The position numbers were made by a program, and so were the translations under genes. A DNA stretch of 27,595 nucleotides from a virus. Shown in pieces: positions 20,428-26,352 of the stretch. Below the pieces are notes generated by a model. The model saw only the letters and a program-made list of their open reading frames with translations. It was not told the origin of the DNA and ran no database searches. Every line of letters begins with the position of its first letter. Position 1 is the stretch's first letter. Where the stretch lies: positions 1 through 27,595 of the IMG/VR virus record IMGVR_UViG_3300047300_000804; one strand, 5' to 3'.

Positions 20428-20665
20428 GCCATTTATTGCTCAGTACGGGAGAGCTCCTGTATGGGTTAAAGCTGCTACATGGATATTGATTGCCTTAATA
20501 CTTTTGCCAGATCCTTTTGATTGGATTCCTGGGCTAACATTGGCTGATGAAGTCCTGTATGCTTCTATATTGCTACACCTTTTACATAAATATGGTGCTC
20601 TTCCTGATGAGGACAAGAGAAGTGCAAAAGATTTAGTCAAAGAGATCCTCGGAAAGAATAAATAA
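20393..20665 (+). CDS. Small membrane protein, DUF1232-like
   Basis: About 90 residues with one clear hydrophobic helix, WVKAATWILIALILLPDPF, then DWIPGLTLADEVLYASILLH. The pattern of a hydrophobic helix, PDPFDWIPG and an LxDE strand resembles DUF1232/YkvA proteins (normally SPIDLIPD), with a basic N-terminus and charged tail. The start is uncertain: TTG 20393 lies eight bases from AGGTGA (20379-20384), while GTG 20381 and TTG 20387 are alternatives. It overlaps the upstream gene, and its TAA shares TAATG with the next. Membrane localisation is likely; function unknown. Confidence 0.6.
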   Translation: MSLQKRAKQIAKPFIAQYGRAPVWVKAATWILIALILLPDPFDWIPGLTLADEVLYASILLHLLHKYGALPDEDKRSAKDLVKEILGKNK

Positions 20666-20952
20666 TGGATATTGAAGAATTTAAAGTAGTCTCTAAGGAC
20701 TTCTATAGCGAGACATATCAGGTGCTAGTAAAGAAGCAGATGGACTACGGGCCATTCAATATTGCCCGTTCTCCTGGCGGTCCAGTTAATGGTCTTCGCG
20801 TTCGTATGCATGACAAGCTTGCTCGCATTAACCATCTAATTGATAGCGGTGTAGATCCGCAGAATGAAAGTCTTCGTGACTCGTTCTTGGACTTAGCGAA
20901 CTACGCAATTATTGGTATGATGGTTATTGATGGTAAGTGGCCAACAGAATAA
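20665..20952 (+). CDS. DUF1599/Nmad1-like protein
   Basis: A 95-residue all-helical protein that matches DUF1599 by eye: QMDYGPFNIARSPGGPVNGL, RVRMHDKLARINHLID, then NESLRDSFLDLANYAIIGMM, the order of the family (YGPxN, LxRxxDKxxRxxxL, ESxxDTxxDxxxYxxI). The family is also called nucleotide modification associated domain 1 because it turns up beside base-modification genes; MazG-like NTP pyrophosphatase folds are related in spirit. If functional it might clear or select a nucleotide. ATG overlaps the upstream TAA (TAATG). Confidence 0.75.
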   Translation: MDIEEFKVVSKDFYSETYQVLVKKQMDYGPFNIARSPGGPVNGLRVRMHDKLARINHLIDSGVDPQNESLRDSFLDLANYAIIGMMVIDGKWPTE

Positions 20953-21115
20953 CGATGACTCCGAGAAGTATCGCCAAGAAGGACGAGAAGAAGTCCTAAA
21001 TTGGCTAATGTCCCATGGGATTGTTCAGTACAGTTCTTGGGATAAGTTCTACTTCATATACAACAGATTTACTGATATATTACTTCAACTCCCGTGGGGT
21101 AGAGGTAAAAAATAA
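20930..21115 (+). CDS. Small protein, unknown
   Basis: About 61 residues, with start ATG 20930 inside the DUF1599 gene (23-base overlap; TTG 20927 is an alternative). Sequence: MVSGQQNNDDSEKYRQEGRE, EVLNWLMSHGIVQYSSWDKF, then YFIYNRFTDILLQLPWG and a basic tail. No ribosome-binding site is evident, so it may depend on coupling. It is the last gene before the terminator at 21119. Confidence 0.5.
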   Translation: MVSGQQNNDDSEKYRQEGREEVLNWLMSHGIVQYSSWDKFYFIYNRFTDILLQLPWGRGKK

Positions 21116-21118
21116 TAA

Positions 21119-21158
21119 AGATCGCCCGCTGGTAAACTTAACTGGTGGGCGATTTTTT
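21119..21158 (+). terminator. Rho-independent terminator
   Basis: ATCGCCCGC (21121-21129) pairs with GTGGGCGAT (21145-21153) in a nine-base stem with one G-U, followed by TTTTTT (21153-21158). It ends the long plus-strand transcription block. Confidence 0.9.
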
Positions 21159-21183
21159 ATACCATTTGTGCTAGGGTAGAGGG

Positions 21184-21189
21184 TACAAT
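21184..21189 (+). promoter_or_regulatory. Possible -10 of the next gene
   Basis: TACAAT lies 21 bases before ATG 21211 and directly after the terminator. The -35 region (accatt) is poor, as expected if an extended or atypical promoter is used. GAGG (21202-21205) before the ATG is the ribosome-binding site, so this gene is leadered. Confidence 0.35.
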
Positions 21190-21210
21190 CTCGCATAGAA
21201 GTAGAGGAAC

Positions 21211-21504
21211 ATGAGCAGCATTCGAGCAACTGAACGCCAACTACGTAAGCTGCAAAAGCAGCGTCATATGTATGACATTCAGCAGATGATCCTTGCTAAT
21301 CCGATGCTAAAGAACCTTGGTTCGAAGGATCAGAAGACCCTTCAGCGCCTAATCTACAAGGCCGAAATGATCGAAATGTTTATGCGTGATAAGCAGATTA
21401 TCCGTATCAATGAGTCATTTGAGGACATTGTCAATAATGTGGCTGACATGATTAATGACGCTCTGGATGCAGACCGCGACGGGGATGACGAAGATTTTAG
21501 ATAA
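21211..21504 (+). CDS. Helical basic-to-acidic protein, unknown
   Basis: A 97-residue protein: a basic N-terminal helix (MSSIRATERQLRKLQKQRHM), QQMILANPMLKNLG, LQRLIYKAEMIEMFMRDKQI, and an acidic end DALDADRDGDDEDFR. It has its own promoter region after the terminator and is followed by an inverted repeat that overlaps its 3' end. It could bind nucleic acid or act as a scaffold, but no family can be named. Confidence 0.68.
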   Translation: MSSIRATERQLRKLQKQRHMYDIQQMILANPMLKNLGSKDQKTLQRLIYKAEMIEMFMRDKQIIRINESFEDIVNNVADMINDALDADRDGDDEDFR

Positions 21505-21516
21505 ATTCTAAAATCT
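21492..21516 (+). terminator. Nine-base inverted repeat (weak terminator or operator)
   Basis: AGATTTTAG (21492-21500) and CTAAAATCT (21508-21516) are perfect inverted repeats with a seven-base loop. The T-run after it is too short (ATTTGAC) for a standard terminator. It covers the stop codon of the 97-residue gene and abuts the -35 of the next promoter, so an operator is equally possible. Confidence 0.45.
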
Positions 21517-21518
21517 AT

Positions 21519-21547
21519 TTGACAAATACATTTATATGTAGTACTTT
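21519..21547 (+). promoter_or_regulatory. Promoter of the secreted FnIII protein
   Basis: TTGACA (21519-21524), a 17-base spacer and TACTTT (21542-21547) precede the FnIII gene. The -35 is perfect and the -10 is weak. An inverted repeat ends two bases upstream of the -35. Between promoter and ATG, the Shine-Dalgarno AAAGG sits in a five-base hairpin loop (GAGAT 21560-21564, ATCTC 21571-21575). Confidence 0.6.
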
Positions 21548-21578
21548 TATCTCATACACGAGATGAAAGGATCTCCAA

Positions 21579-22724
21579 ATGAAAAAGGCAATAACTACTC
21601 TAGTAGCACTCGCATTGGCTGCTGGAGTCTCTGTACCCGCTGAAGCAGCTACTGGATCTCAGGTTGTATCTGGTGTTAGCGCATACTATCGAGTAGACCT
21701 TGGATACAAGGTTGGGTGGCAAATCCCAGCTAACCGATTGAATATCTCTGGCTACACTGTCACTTCTAACACTGGCAAAACCTGTGTAACTAAAGGCGCT
21801 ACTGCGAATAACTGCACCTTTTCCGCCTCTACTCTTGGATACACTGGTAGCTACTCTTTCAAGGTAACAACCAATCTATCGTCTGGAATTGGCGGTGTAT
21901 CAGACGCATCTAATGTTGTCGGTGCTCGATCGATTCCTAGTGCACCACTAGCTGTAACTGCTAGCACTGCCTCGAACACTCAGATTGATGTTGCATGGAT
22001 TCCTGCATCTGGCACTGGCAACCTACCACTTTATGGCTATGAGGTGTCTTATTGGAAGACTGATCAGAGTGGTCAGCCAATTACTTCTACTAAAAAGAGT
22101 GTTGTAGTTTCAAATACTGTAACTTCGCTTACGGTAAATGAAAGCACCATGTATACCATTAACGTTGCTGCATGTAACGCTCTTGGATGTAACTCGGCTA
22201 ACTACTGGGTACACACTGCTACTACGCCAATTACTCCAGAGATTACATCAATTGTGTTCCCTACCGTAGTCGGTGGCGGTTCAGCTGATACTACCTGTTT
22301 CGATAGCATCTATGATGCAAATACTGGTGAGACCGCTCTAGGTTCATGTGGTTCTGTAGTTGCAGACCCAAGTACCTATCCTGTAGTTGTTCCGACTGCT
22401 ACTTCAGTCGCAGATCCAGTGCTTGCAACTAAGTTCTCTCAGACTGCGATGTTTAGTAACTTCTCCACTAGCTACTCTTTGAGTACATGGGGGTCCATCG
22501 GTCTACCATGGGTCTCTAGACTAACTGCAAGTAGTAAGTCAGTTACATCAGGATTTACCACTACTGTGGCCATCTACACTACTACTCCTGCAGTCTGCGC
22601 TGTAGTGGCAGATAAGATCGTACTAAAGTCGACTGGGTATTGCGATGTGGCAGCTCAGGTTGGTGGAGACAATACTTGGCTACCAAGTAACCTCACTACT
22701 AAGCGGTTTACTGTAGTCAACTAA
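21579..22724 (+). CDS. Exported fibronectin type III-repeat protein
   Basis: A 381-residue secreted protein. It begins with a Sec signal peptide: MKKAITTLVALALAAG, then VSVPAEA with likely cleavage near residue 23. Residues about 25-118 and 119-215 are two FnIII-like domains (SGYTVTSNTGKTC, then TGSYSFKVTTN; SAPLAVTAS, IDVAWIPASGTGNLPLYGYE, YTINVAACNALG). The last 80 residues (TTTPAVCAVVADKIVLKSTG, then QVGGDNTWLPS, ending FTVVN) are an Ig-like domain of actinobacterial surface proteins. Cysteine pairs suggest disulfides outside the cell. It has its own promoter and is followed by a bidirectional terminator, so it is an independent transcription unit. It may alter the infected cell surface, for example to exclude other phages, or be a decorated virion component; neither is shown. 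Confidence 0.88.
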   Translation: MKKAITTLVALALAAGVSVPAEAATGSQVVSGVSAYYRVDLGYKVGWQIPANRLNISGYTVTSNTGKTCVTKGATANNCTFSASTLGYTGSYSFKVTTNLSSGIGGVSDASNVVGARSIPSAPLAVTASTASNTQIDVAWIPASGTGNLPLYGYEVSYWKTDQSGQPITSTKKSVVVSNTVTSLTVNESTMYTINVAACNALGCNSANYWVHTATTPITPEITSIVFPTVVGGGSADTTCFDSIYDANTGETALGSCGSVVADPSTYPVVVPTATSVADPVLATKFSQTAMFSNFSTSYSLSTWGSIGLPWVSRLTASSKSVTSGFTTTVAIYTTTPAVCAVVADKIVLKSTGYCDVAAQVGGDNTWLPSNLTTKRFTVVN

Positions 22725-22736
22725 TCTAAATAAAAG

Positions 22737-22766
22737 AAAAGCCCCCTGTGATTGGCAGGGGGTTTT
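22737..22766. terminator. Bidirectional terminator
   Basis: CCCCCTG (22742-22748) pairs with CAGGGGG (22756-22762). A-rich sequence flanks on the left and TTTT (22763-22766) on the right, so it can end transcription from both the FnIII gene and the endolysin gene. Confidence 0.88.
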
Positions 22767-22783
22767 CTCTTACCTTGTCGGGA

Positions 22784-23638
22784 TTAGTCTAGGAAAGCCC
22801 ATGTCTTTGGTCCAACGATTCCGTCAACCAATAGGTGGTGCTTCTTCTGTAGAGCTTCAACGGCTACGTGAGTCTTCTCGCCAAACTCTCCATCAATCTT
22901 TACACCTGTCTGCTGCTGAATATATTTAACAGCATCTCCGTGATCACCCTTCTTGATGTAGTGACCAGGATATCCAGGGTTTGTGATCTTAGCTACTACA
23001 GCAACTGGTGCAGTGGGAGTAACAATTGGAGTTGTAGCTGCAGGAGTCTTTGCAGCTTGACGAGCTGCTTCTACTACAGCTGCCTGATTCTCATTGTGCT
23101 CTGGTGCTTCAGCTACTGGATCATCTTCAGTGGCTATAACTGCTGCAGAAGCAATGGCCTTTTCCTTGGCAATAAGAGCCTTGAAGAATGCAATTGGCTC
23201 GATGTAGTTCTTACCATTAGCATCCCAGATGTGTGACTTGCCGAGACGAAGCTCCCAGTGAAGGTGCTTACCCGTGGACATACCAGTAGTTCCCATCTTG
23301 CCAAGCATCTGACCAGCGGTAACCTTGTCGCCCTTCTTTACCTTTAGCGAGCCATCCTTCATGTGAGCATAAAGAGTGGTGTAGAACTTGCCATCAATCT
23401 TGTGAAGAAGGATAACGTAGTTACCAAAACCGCCGCCTGGAGCAGTTGACTTCTTGGCTTCTAGGACCTTGCCATCGTATGGAGCCTCGATGATACATGG
23501 TTCATGTGGTGACCAGATGTCTGTTCCGTTGTGGTGCTTCTTCTGCTTGGTGACGGGGTGTATACGCATACCCATGTATGACGTCACCTTAAAGTCTTTG
23601 CCAAGCTTTCCGTCGATTGGAAATTGTGCTTTTGCCAT
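22784..23638 (-). CDS. Endolysin: M23 peptidase with peptidoglycan-binding domain
   Basis: Cuts peptidoglycan cross-links at the end of infection. The 284-residue protein has an N-terminal M23 (LytM-like) domain with the zinc ligands H36-N-G-T-D40 (motif HHNGTD), the catalytic HLHWEL with H125 and H127, and YAHM (H92 region) in between. A Pro/Ala-rich linker (about 160-215, TPAATTPIVTPTAPVAVV) leads to a C-terminal peptidoglycan-binding domain of the PG_binding_1 type: GDHGDAVKYIQQQTG, then DGEFGEKTHVAVEALQK, ending VDGIVGPKTWAFLD. There is no signal peptide, so it needs the holin encoded 2.5 kb away on the same strand. AAGGA precedes the ATG. Confidence 0.94.
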   Translation of the reverse strand: MAKAQFPIDGKLGKDFKVTSYMGMRIHPVTKQKKHHNGTDIWSPHEPCIIEAPYDGKVLEAKKSTAPGGGFGNYVILLHKIDGKFYTTLYAHMKDGSLKVKKGDKVTAGQMLGKMGTTGMSTGKHLHWELRLGKSHIWDANGKNYIEPIAFFKALIAKEKAIASAAVIATEDDPVAEAPEHNENQAAVVEAARQAAKTPAATTPIVTPTAPVAVVAKITNPGYPGHYIKKGDHGDAVKYIQQQTGVKIDGEFGEKTHVAVEALQKKHHLLVDGIVGPKTWAFLD

Positions 23639-23668
23639 TGTGATTCCTTATGGTTGGGGGTTAGTTAA

Positions 23669-23684
23669 ATTTTACCGCGGGTAT
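23669..23684 (-). promoter_or_regulatory. Putative endolysin promoter element (TAAAAT after GCGG)
   Basis: On the minus strand CCGCGGTAAAATT places a -10-like TAAAAT (23674-23669) about 30 bases before the endolysin ATG, leaving a leader with AAGGA. A near-identical word, CTGCGGTAAAATT, precedes the next minus-strand gene (23929). The two copies agree over TAYCYGCGGTAAAATT with two differences, so this is likely a repeated promoter or operator. Confidence 0.4.
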
Positions 23685-23929
23685 TTTTCTGCTAGTTTGG
23701 CACTTGCAATATCGCTACAACGTTGATTGATATAGCCACGTTGGAAGTGCCTAAAGTCTTCCAATCTTTGCTGATAGGCGATGACTCTTGGGTATGGATT
23801 TGCACTAGTACGTAGTGGCTTCTTTCCATAGAAAACGCGGGCTGCCTGTAGTGCCTCTTTTCGCAGGGCTGGCGTCTCTGCCTGGAAAAAGTAAACCAGG
23901 TACCAGAAAAGGCGGGAGAGTCCTCTCAT
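23672..23929 (-). CDS. Small basic protein, unknown
   Basis: An 85-residue basic protein between endolysin and nucleotidyltransferase. It starts with MRGLSRLFWYLVYFFQAETP, where RLFWYLVYFF is hydrophobic enough for a membrane or amphipathic segment, and continues ALRKEALQAARVFYGKKPLR, then YQQRLEDFRHFQRGYINQRC. There is no recognised family; a lysis accessory protein (a short membrane-bound partner) is possible because of its position, but this is inference. Its start seems leaderless: TAAAAT lies exactly six bases before the ATG. Confidence 0.55.
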   Translation of the reverse strand: MRGLSRLFWYLVYFFQAETPALRKEALQAARVFYGKKPLRTSANPYPRVIAYQQRLEDFRHFQRGYINQRCSDIASAKLAEKYPR

Positions 23930-23945
23930 ACGGTAATTTTACCGC
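23930..23945 (-). promoter_or_regulatory. Leaderless promoter element with CGGTAA-TT-TTACCG palindrome
   Basis: On the minus strand GCGGTAAAAT (hexamer TAAAAT 23941-23936) is followed by TACCGT and then ATG 23929, a six-base spacing. The same bases form a perfect palindrome CGGTAA-TT-TTACCG (23931-23944), so a repressor could bind here. Confidence 0.45.
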
Positions 23946-23975
23946 AGATATATGATGCTTATTATTAGGCAGATA

Positions 23976-24656
23976 TTACCGTGACTTATTTGACTGTGTA
24001 TCGAGTAGAAGATCGGTGTAGCTGGCCAAATCGCATACATCGTAGTATTTACCAGGCATTTGTACTTCTGCTATAGCAGTCCCAGAGTTGATGGCTCTCA
24101 TTAGTGCCTGTCCTAGGTGGGCGTCCGTGTTATGTATAAAGTGCAGAGCTGACTTATTTAGGAGAAGCATCCCCCAAAATCTGGACAACCTGCAGGTACT
24201 GTCTTTATCAACTATGTTGGTAATTTGGTTGTTCTTGGAAGCGATCTGCCCGACCCTACCAATTAGGTTTTCGGTCATCTCCCATGAAGCTGCTACTATA
24301 TCTGAACCGCTGATTGCTTCTGCTTCGACCAATCTTTGGATAGGGGATTCATCAATATATGTATCTGGCATCACTATTACATAGTAGTCAGATGGCATTA
24401 GGGAGGCTGCAACTAGTACTGCATCTGGCATAGTTGATGGCTCTAACGAGATAATATGCACTCGGCTGTCAAATGTCGGCAGTAGTGCTAACCATCTACT
24501 ATTTACTGTCAGTACGACTTGGTCGCAGAACTGTAGGGCATTCTCGATGTGTAGCTCTAAAAGGCTTAGATTAGAGTCTCTCACTGGAAGCAAGAATTTA
24601 GGCAGGCCATTGAATCTGGTTGCTGCCCCGCTCGCTGTGATAATTCCAGTCAACAT
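23976..24656 (-). CDS. Sugar-phosphate nucleotidyltransferase-like protein
   Basis: Likely activates a sugar as NDP-sugar for the two phage glycosyltransferases. The 226-residue protein has the NTP-transferase start GIITASGAATRFNGLPKFLL (4-23), where GAATRF and PKFLLPV match the G-x-G-x-R...PK signature, then DQVVLTVN (45-52) and YVIVMPDTYI (92-101, metal-binding D98). A late GKYYDVCDLASY matches the xxDVxtpedY end of the family. The length is that of the short single-domain members, with no acyltransferase tail. ATG 24656 lies 18 bases from the divergent GT8 gene, and the two may be controlled together. Confidence 0.82.
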   Translation of the reverse strand: MLTGIITASGAATRFNGLPKFLLPVRDSNLSLLELHIENALQFCDQVVLTVNSRWLALLPTFDSRVHIISLEPSTMPDAVLVAASLMPSDYYVIVMPDTYIDESPIQRLVEAEAISGSDIVAASWEMTENLIGRVGQIASKNNQITNIVDKDSTCRLSRFWGMLLLNKSALHFIHNTDAHLGQALMRAINSGTAIAEVQMPGKYYDVCDLASYTDLLLDTQSNKSR

Positions 24657-24675
24657 TGGTATAATTAGTTTACTA
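24657..24675 (+). promoter_or_regulatory. Extended -10 promoter of the GT8 gene, near-leaderless
   Basis: The 18-base gap between divergent genes contains TGG-TATAAT: a consensus -10 (24660-24665) with an extended TGn. Only nine bases separate it from ATG 24675, so the predicted leader is three or four bases. There is no Shine-Dalgarno. It is the best -10 in the window. Confidence 0.7.
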
Positions 24676-25496
24676 TGTCTAAAGTCTGTCTTGTCACTCT
24701 ATTTGACAGGAACTATATGCAGCAGGCGGCTGTGTTGATACAGTCACTACATGACAACTACCCTACTGCTCGTGGGAGTATTGACTTTATATGTTTGACG
24801 GATTCAGAAGACCTTAATGTCATTAAGACTATATCTAATTGGGTAGTGGCACCTAACTTCAATATTAAATATAGAGAAGTAGTTGCTCCAGATTCTGCCA
24901 ACATTAAATCACTTGGTGACTCTAACTGGAGAACTAATATCTCTTGGTACAGATTGTTTTTAGGGTCTACGTTGTATGACTATGACAAGGTAATTTTCTT
25001 TGATGCAGATATGATGGCAGTATCTGATTTGTCATATATTTTAGATTTCCCTATGTATGGGAAATTCTTAGCTTGTGTAGATGCAAGTGACGATGCCGCA
25101 TTTCGTGGTATGGATGATGTGACTACATTTCACACTGGGATGTTTATTGCTGACCTAGATTGGTGGAGAGAGTCTGGTGTAGAGGAAGTGTTCTCTCTAC
25201 ATATGCAAACGGTCCCTCCTAGTTTGTATGTAGAGGAAGAACTATTCAACATCTATATGCGGGATGTTTGGTATGCCATACCCTTTACGTTTAACTTCTA
25301 CTATTTCTACAGAGACGATGACGGTGACTGTATTTGGGATAGGTCGTATCTGCCGTTCTATTTAGAAAAAGCTATAGTCATACACTTTTTCGGTAGAGCT
25401 AAGCCGTGGAATCAACTTCAGGTTAAGGGAACTAGAGATACATCAAAGCTTGGAATTAAGTGGCGCATGTATAGAGATAATTTAAGAATTACTTGA
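24675..25496 (+). CDS. GT8-like glycosyltransferase, second copy
   Basis: A 273-residue retaining glycosyltransferase. The metal-binding DxD is FFDADMMAV (D110/D112), the acceptor-loop block is FHTGMFIADLDWWRE (152-166) and the C-terminal signature IHFFGRAKPW (236-245) has the diphosphate-binding His and Lys. The N-terminus KVCLVTLFDRNYMQQAAVLI is the first strand-helix of the GT-A fold. It is a diverged paralogue of the enzyme at 232-1050 with the same length. It uses AGA/AGG for 11 of 15 Arg residues. It lies divergent from the nucleotidyltransferase that may make its donor. The acceptor is unknown. Confidence 0.9.
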   Translation: MSKVCLVTLFDRNYMQQAAVLIQSLHDNYPTARGSIDFICLTDSEDLNVIKTISNWVVAPNFNIKYREVVAPDSANIKSLGDSNWRTNISWYRLFLGSTLYDYDKVIFFDADMMAVSDLSYILDFPMYGKFLACVDASDDAAFRGMDDVTTFHTGMFIADLDWWRESGVEEVFSLHMQTVPPSLYVEEELFNIYMRDVWYAIPFTFNFYYFYRDDDGDCIWDRSYLPFYLEKAIVIHFFGRAKPWNQLQVKGTRDTSKLGIKWRMYRDNLRIT

Positions 25497-25521
25497 CATA
25501 ATATCTTTATCTATGTATATT
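25493..25521 (+). promoter_or_regulatory. Strong promoter of the macrodomain gene
   Basis: TTGACA (25493-25498), a 17-base spacer and TATATT (25516-25521). Transcription would start about 25528. This is after an in-frame ATG at 25524, which therefore cannot be the start. AAGGAG (25530-25535) then lies six bases before ATG 25542. Confidence 0.85.
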
Positions 25522-25541
25522 AGATGCAGAAGGAGTTACAT

Positions 25542-26084
25542 ATGTCAGTACACATTGTTCGCGGTGATATAACTAAAATCCCTGTTGATGCCATTGTTAA
25601 TGCAGCTAACCAAGAGATGGCTGGTGGTGGCGGTGTGGATCATGCCATTCACTCGGCTGCTGGTCCAGAGCTAGTTAAGGAGACTGTAATCTATGCTCCG
25701 CTATACACTGGCCAAGCCGTGAAAACTAAGCCGTACAACCTCCCTGCCAAGATGATTATCCATACTGTCGGTCCTGTTTGGTATGGTGGTAAATCGGGGG
25801 AATACTTGGCACTAGAAGCTTGCTATAAAAATGCCATTAAGCTGGCCTATAATGAAGGCGCTCGCAGTATTGCGTTCCCTGCGATTGGTGCTGGAGTTTA
25901 TGGGGTACCAGCAAAGCAGTCAGCAGAGATGGCACTTAAATCAGCTTGGGAGTCGGTGTTGGCATTTCCAGGTATGGAAGTGTTCTTAGTCTGCTATGAC
26001 AAGGCTATGGAGCAGGAATACCTATCGCACTATGAGCGAGCTAAAGTTAGAGCATTTGGTATAGCTGAAGCCCTGTCTATATAA
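25542..26084 (+). CDS. Macrodomain protein (ADP-ribose binding/hydrolysing)
   Basis: A 180-residue MacroD-type domain that binds ADP-ribose and may remove it from protein or DNA. It begins HIVRGDITKIPVDAIVNAAN with Asp and the NAAN motif, then MAGGGGVDHAIHSAAG (GGGVDxAIH), IIHTVGPVW and SIAFPAIGAGVYGVP, the catalytic-loop signature. This set of residues is that of MacroD-like hydrolases rather than the inactive forms. It has a consensus promoter at 25493 and a terminator at 26089, forming a one-gene unit. A role against ADP-ribosylating host defences such as DarT is possible. I chose ATG 25542 on the promoter and ribosome-binding site. Confidence 0.9.
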   Translation: MSVHIVRGDITKIPVDAIVNAANQEMAGGGGVDHAIHSAAGPELVKETVIYAPLYTGQAVKTKPYNLPAKMIIHTVGPVWYGGKSGEYLALEACYKNAIKLAYNEGARSIAFPAIGAGVYGVPAKQSAEMALKSAWESVLAFPGMEVFLVCYDKAMEQEYLSHYERAKVRAFGIAEALSI

Positions 26085-26086
26085 AA

Positions 26087-26127
26087 AATCTCCGCCCCTA
26101 CTGTTTCGTGGAGGCGGAGACTTTTTT
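26087..26127. terminator. Bidirectional terminator
   Basis: TCTCCGCC (26089-26096) pairs with GGCGGAGA (26113-26120). AAAAAA lies to the left and TTTTTT (26122-26127) to the right, so it serves the macrodomain gene and the holin-like gene on the opposite strand. Confidence 0.92.
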
Positions 26128-26134
26128 ACGGTAA

Positions 26135-26347
26135 CTACTCTGAGTCTTCGTTCTTTTCTTCCTTTTCAGGTTTTTCGTAACGGAAGATCGGGAATGTAAT
26201 TACCCAGAAGCCGAGTGTAACCATAATCATGTTACCAACTAATTCGCGGGCTGATCCTTCTAGTAGAACCCATGCTGTGCCTAGACCTAGCAAGGTCCAA
26301 GCCTGATCAACTAGGTCCTGGAAGAGCGCCTTTAAAAAGTGCTTCAT
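26135..26347 (-). CDS. Holin-like membrane protein
   Basis: A 70-residue protein with two predicted membrane helices: AWTLLGLGTAWVLLEG (about 16-31) and LVGNMIMVTLGFWVITFPIF (about 36-55). A basic/helical N-terminus (MKHFLKALFQ) and a highly charged C-terminus (YEKPEKEEKNEDSE) complete the small class-II holin profile. It lies next to the thermonuclease gene and 2.5 kb from the endolysin, on the same strand. It would form pores that let the signal-less endolysin out. The function is inferred from topology and position only. Confidence 0.7.
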   Translation of the reverse strand: MKHFLKALFQDLVDQAWTLLGLGTAWVLLEGSARELVGNMIMVTLGFWVITFPIFRYEKPEKEEKNEDSE

Positions 26348-26352
26348 GTTTC

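Noticed and set aside
25524-25541. ATG 25524 as start of the macrodomain gene
   Set aside because: It lies only three bases after the -10 hexamer, upstream of the predicted transcription start. ATG 25542 has a proper AAGGAG.
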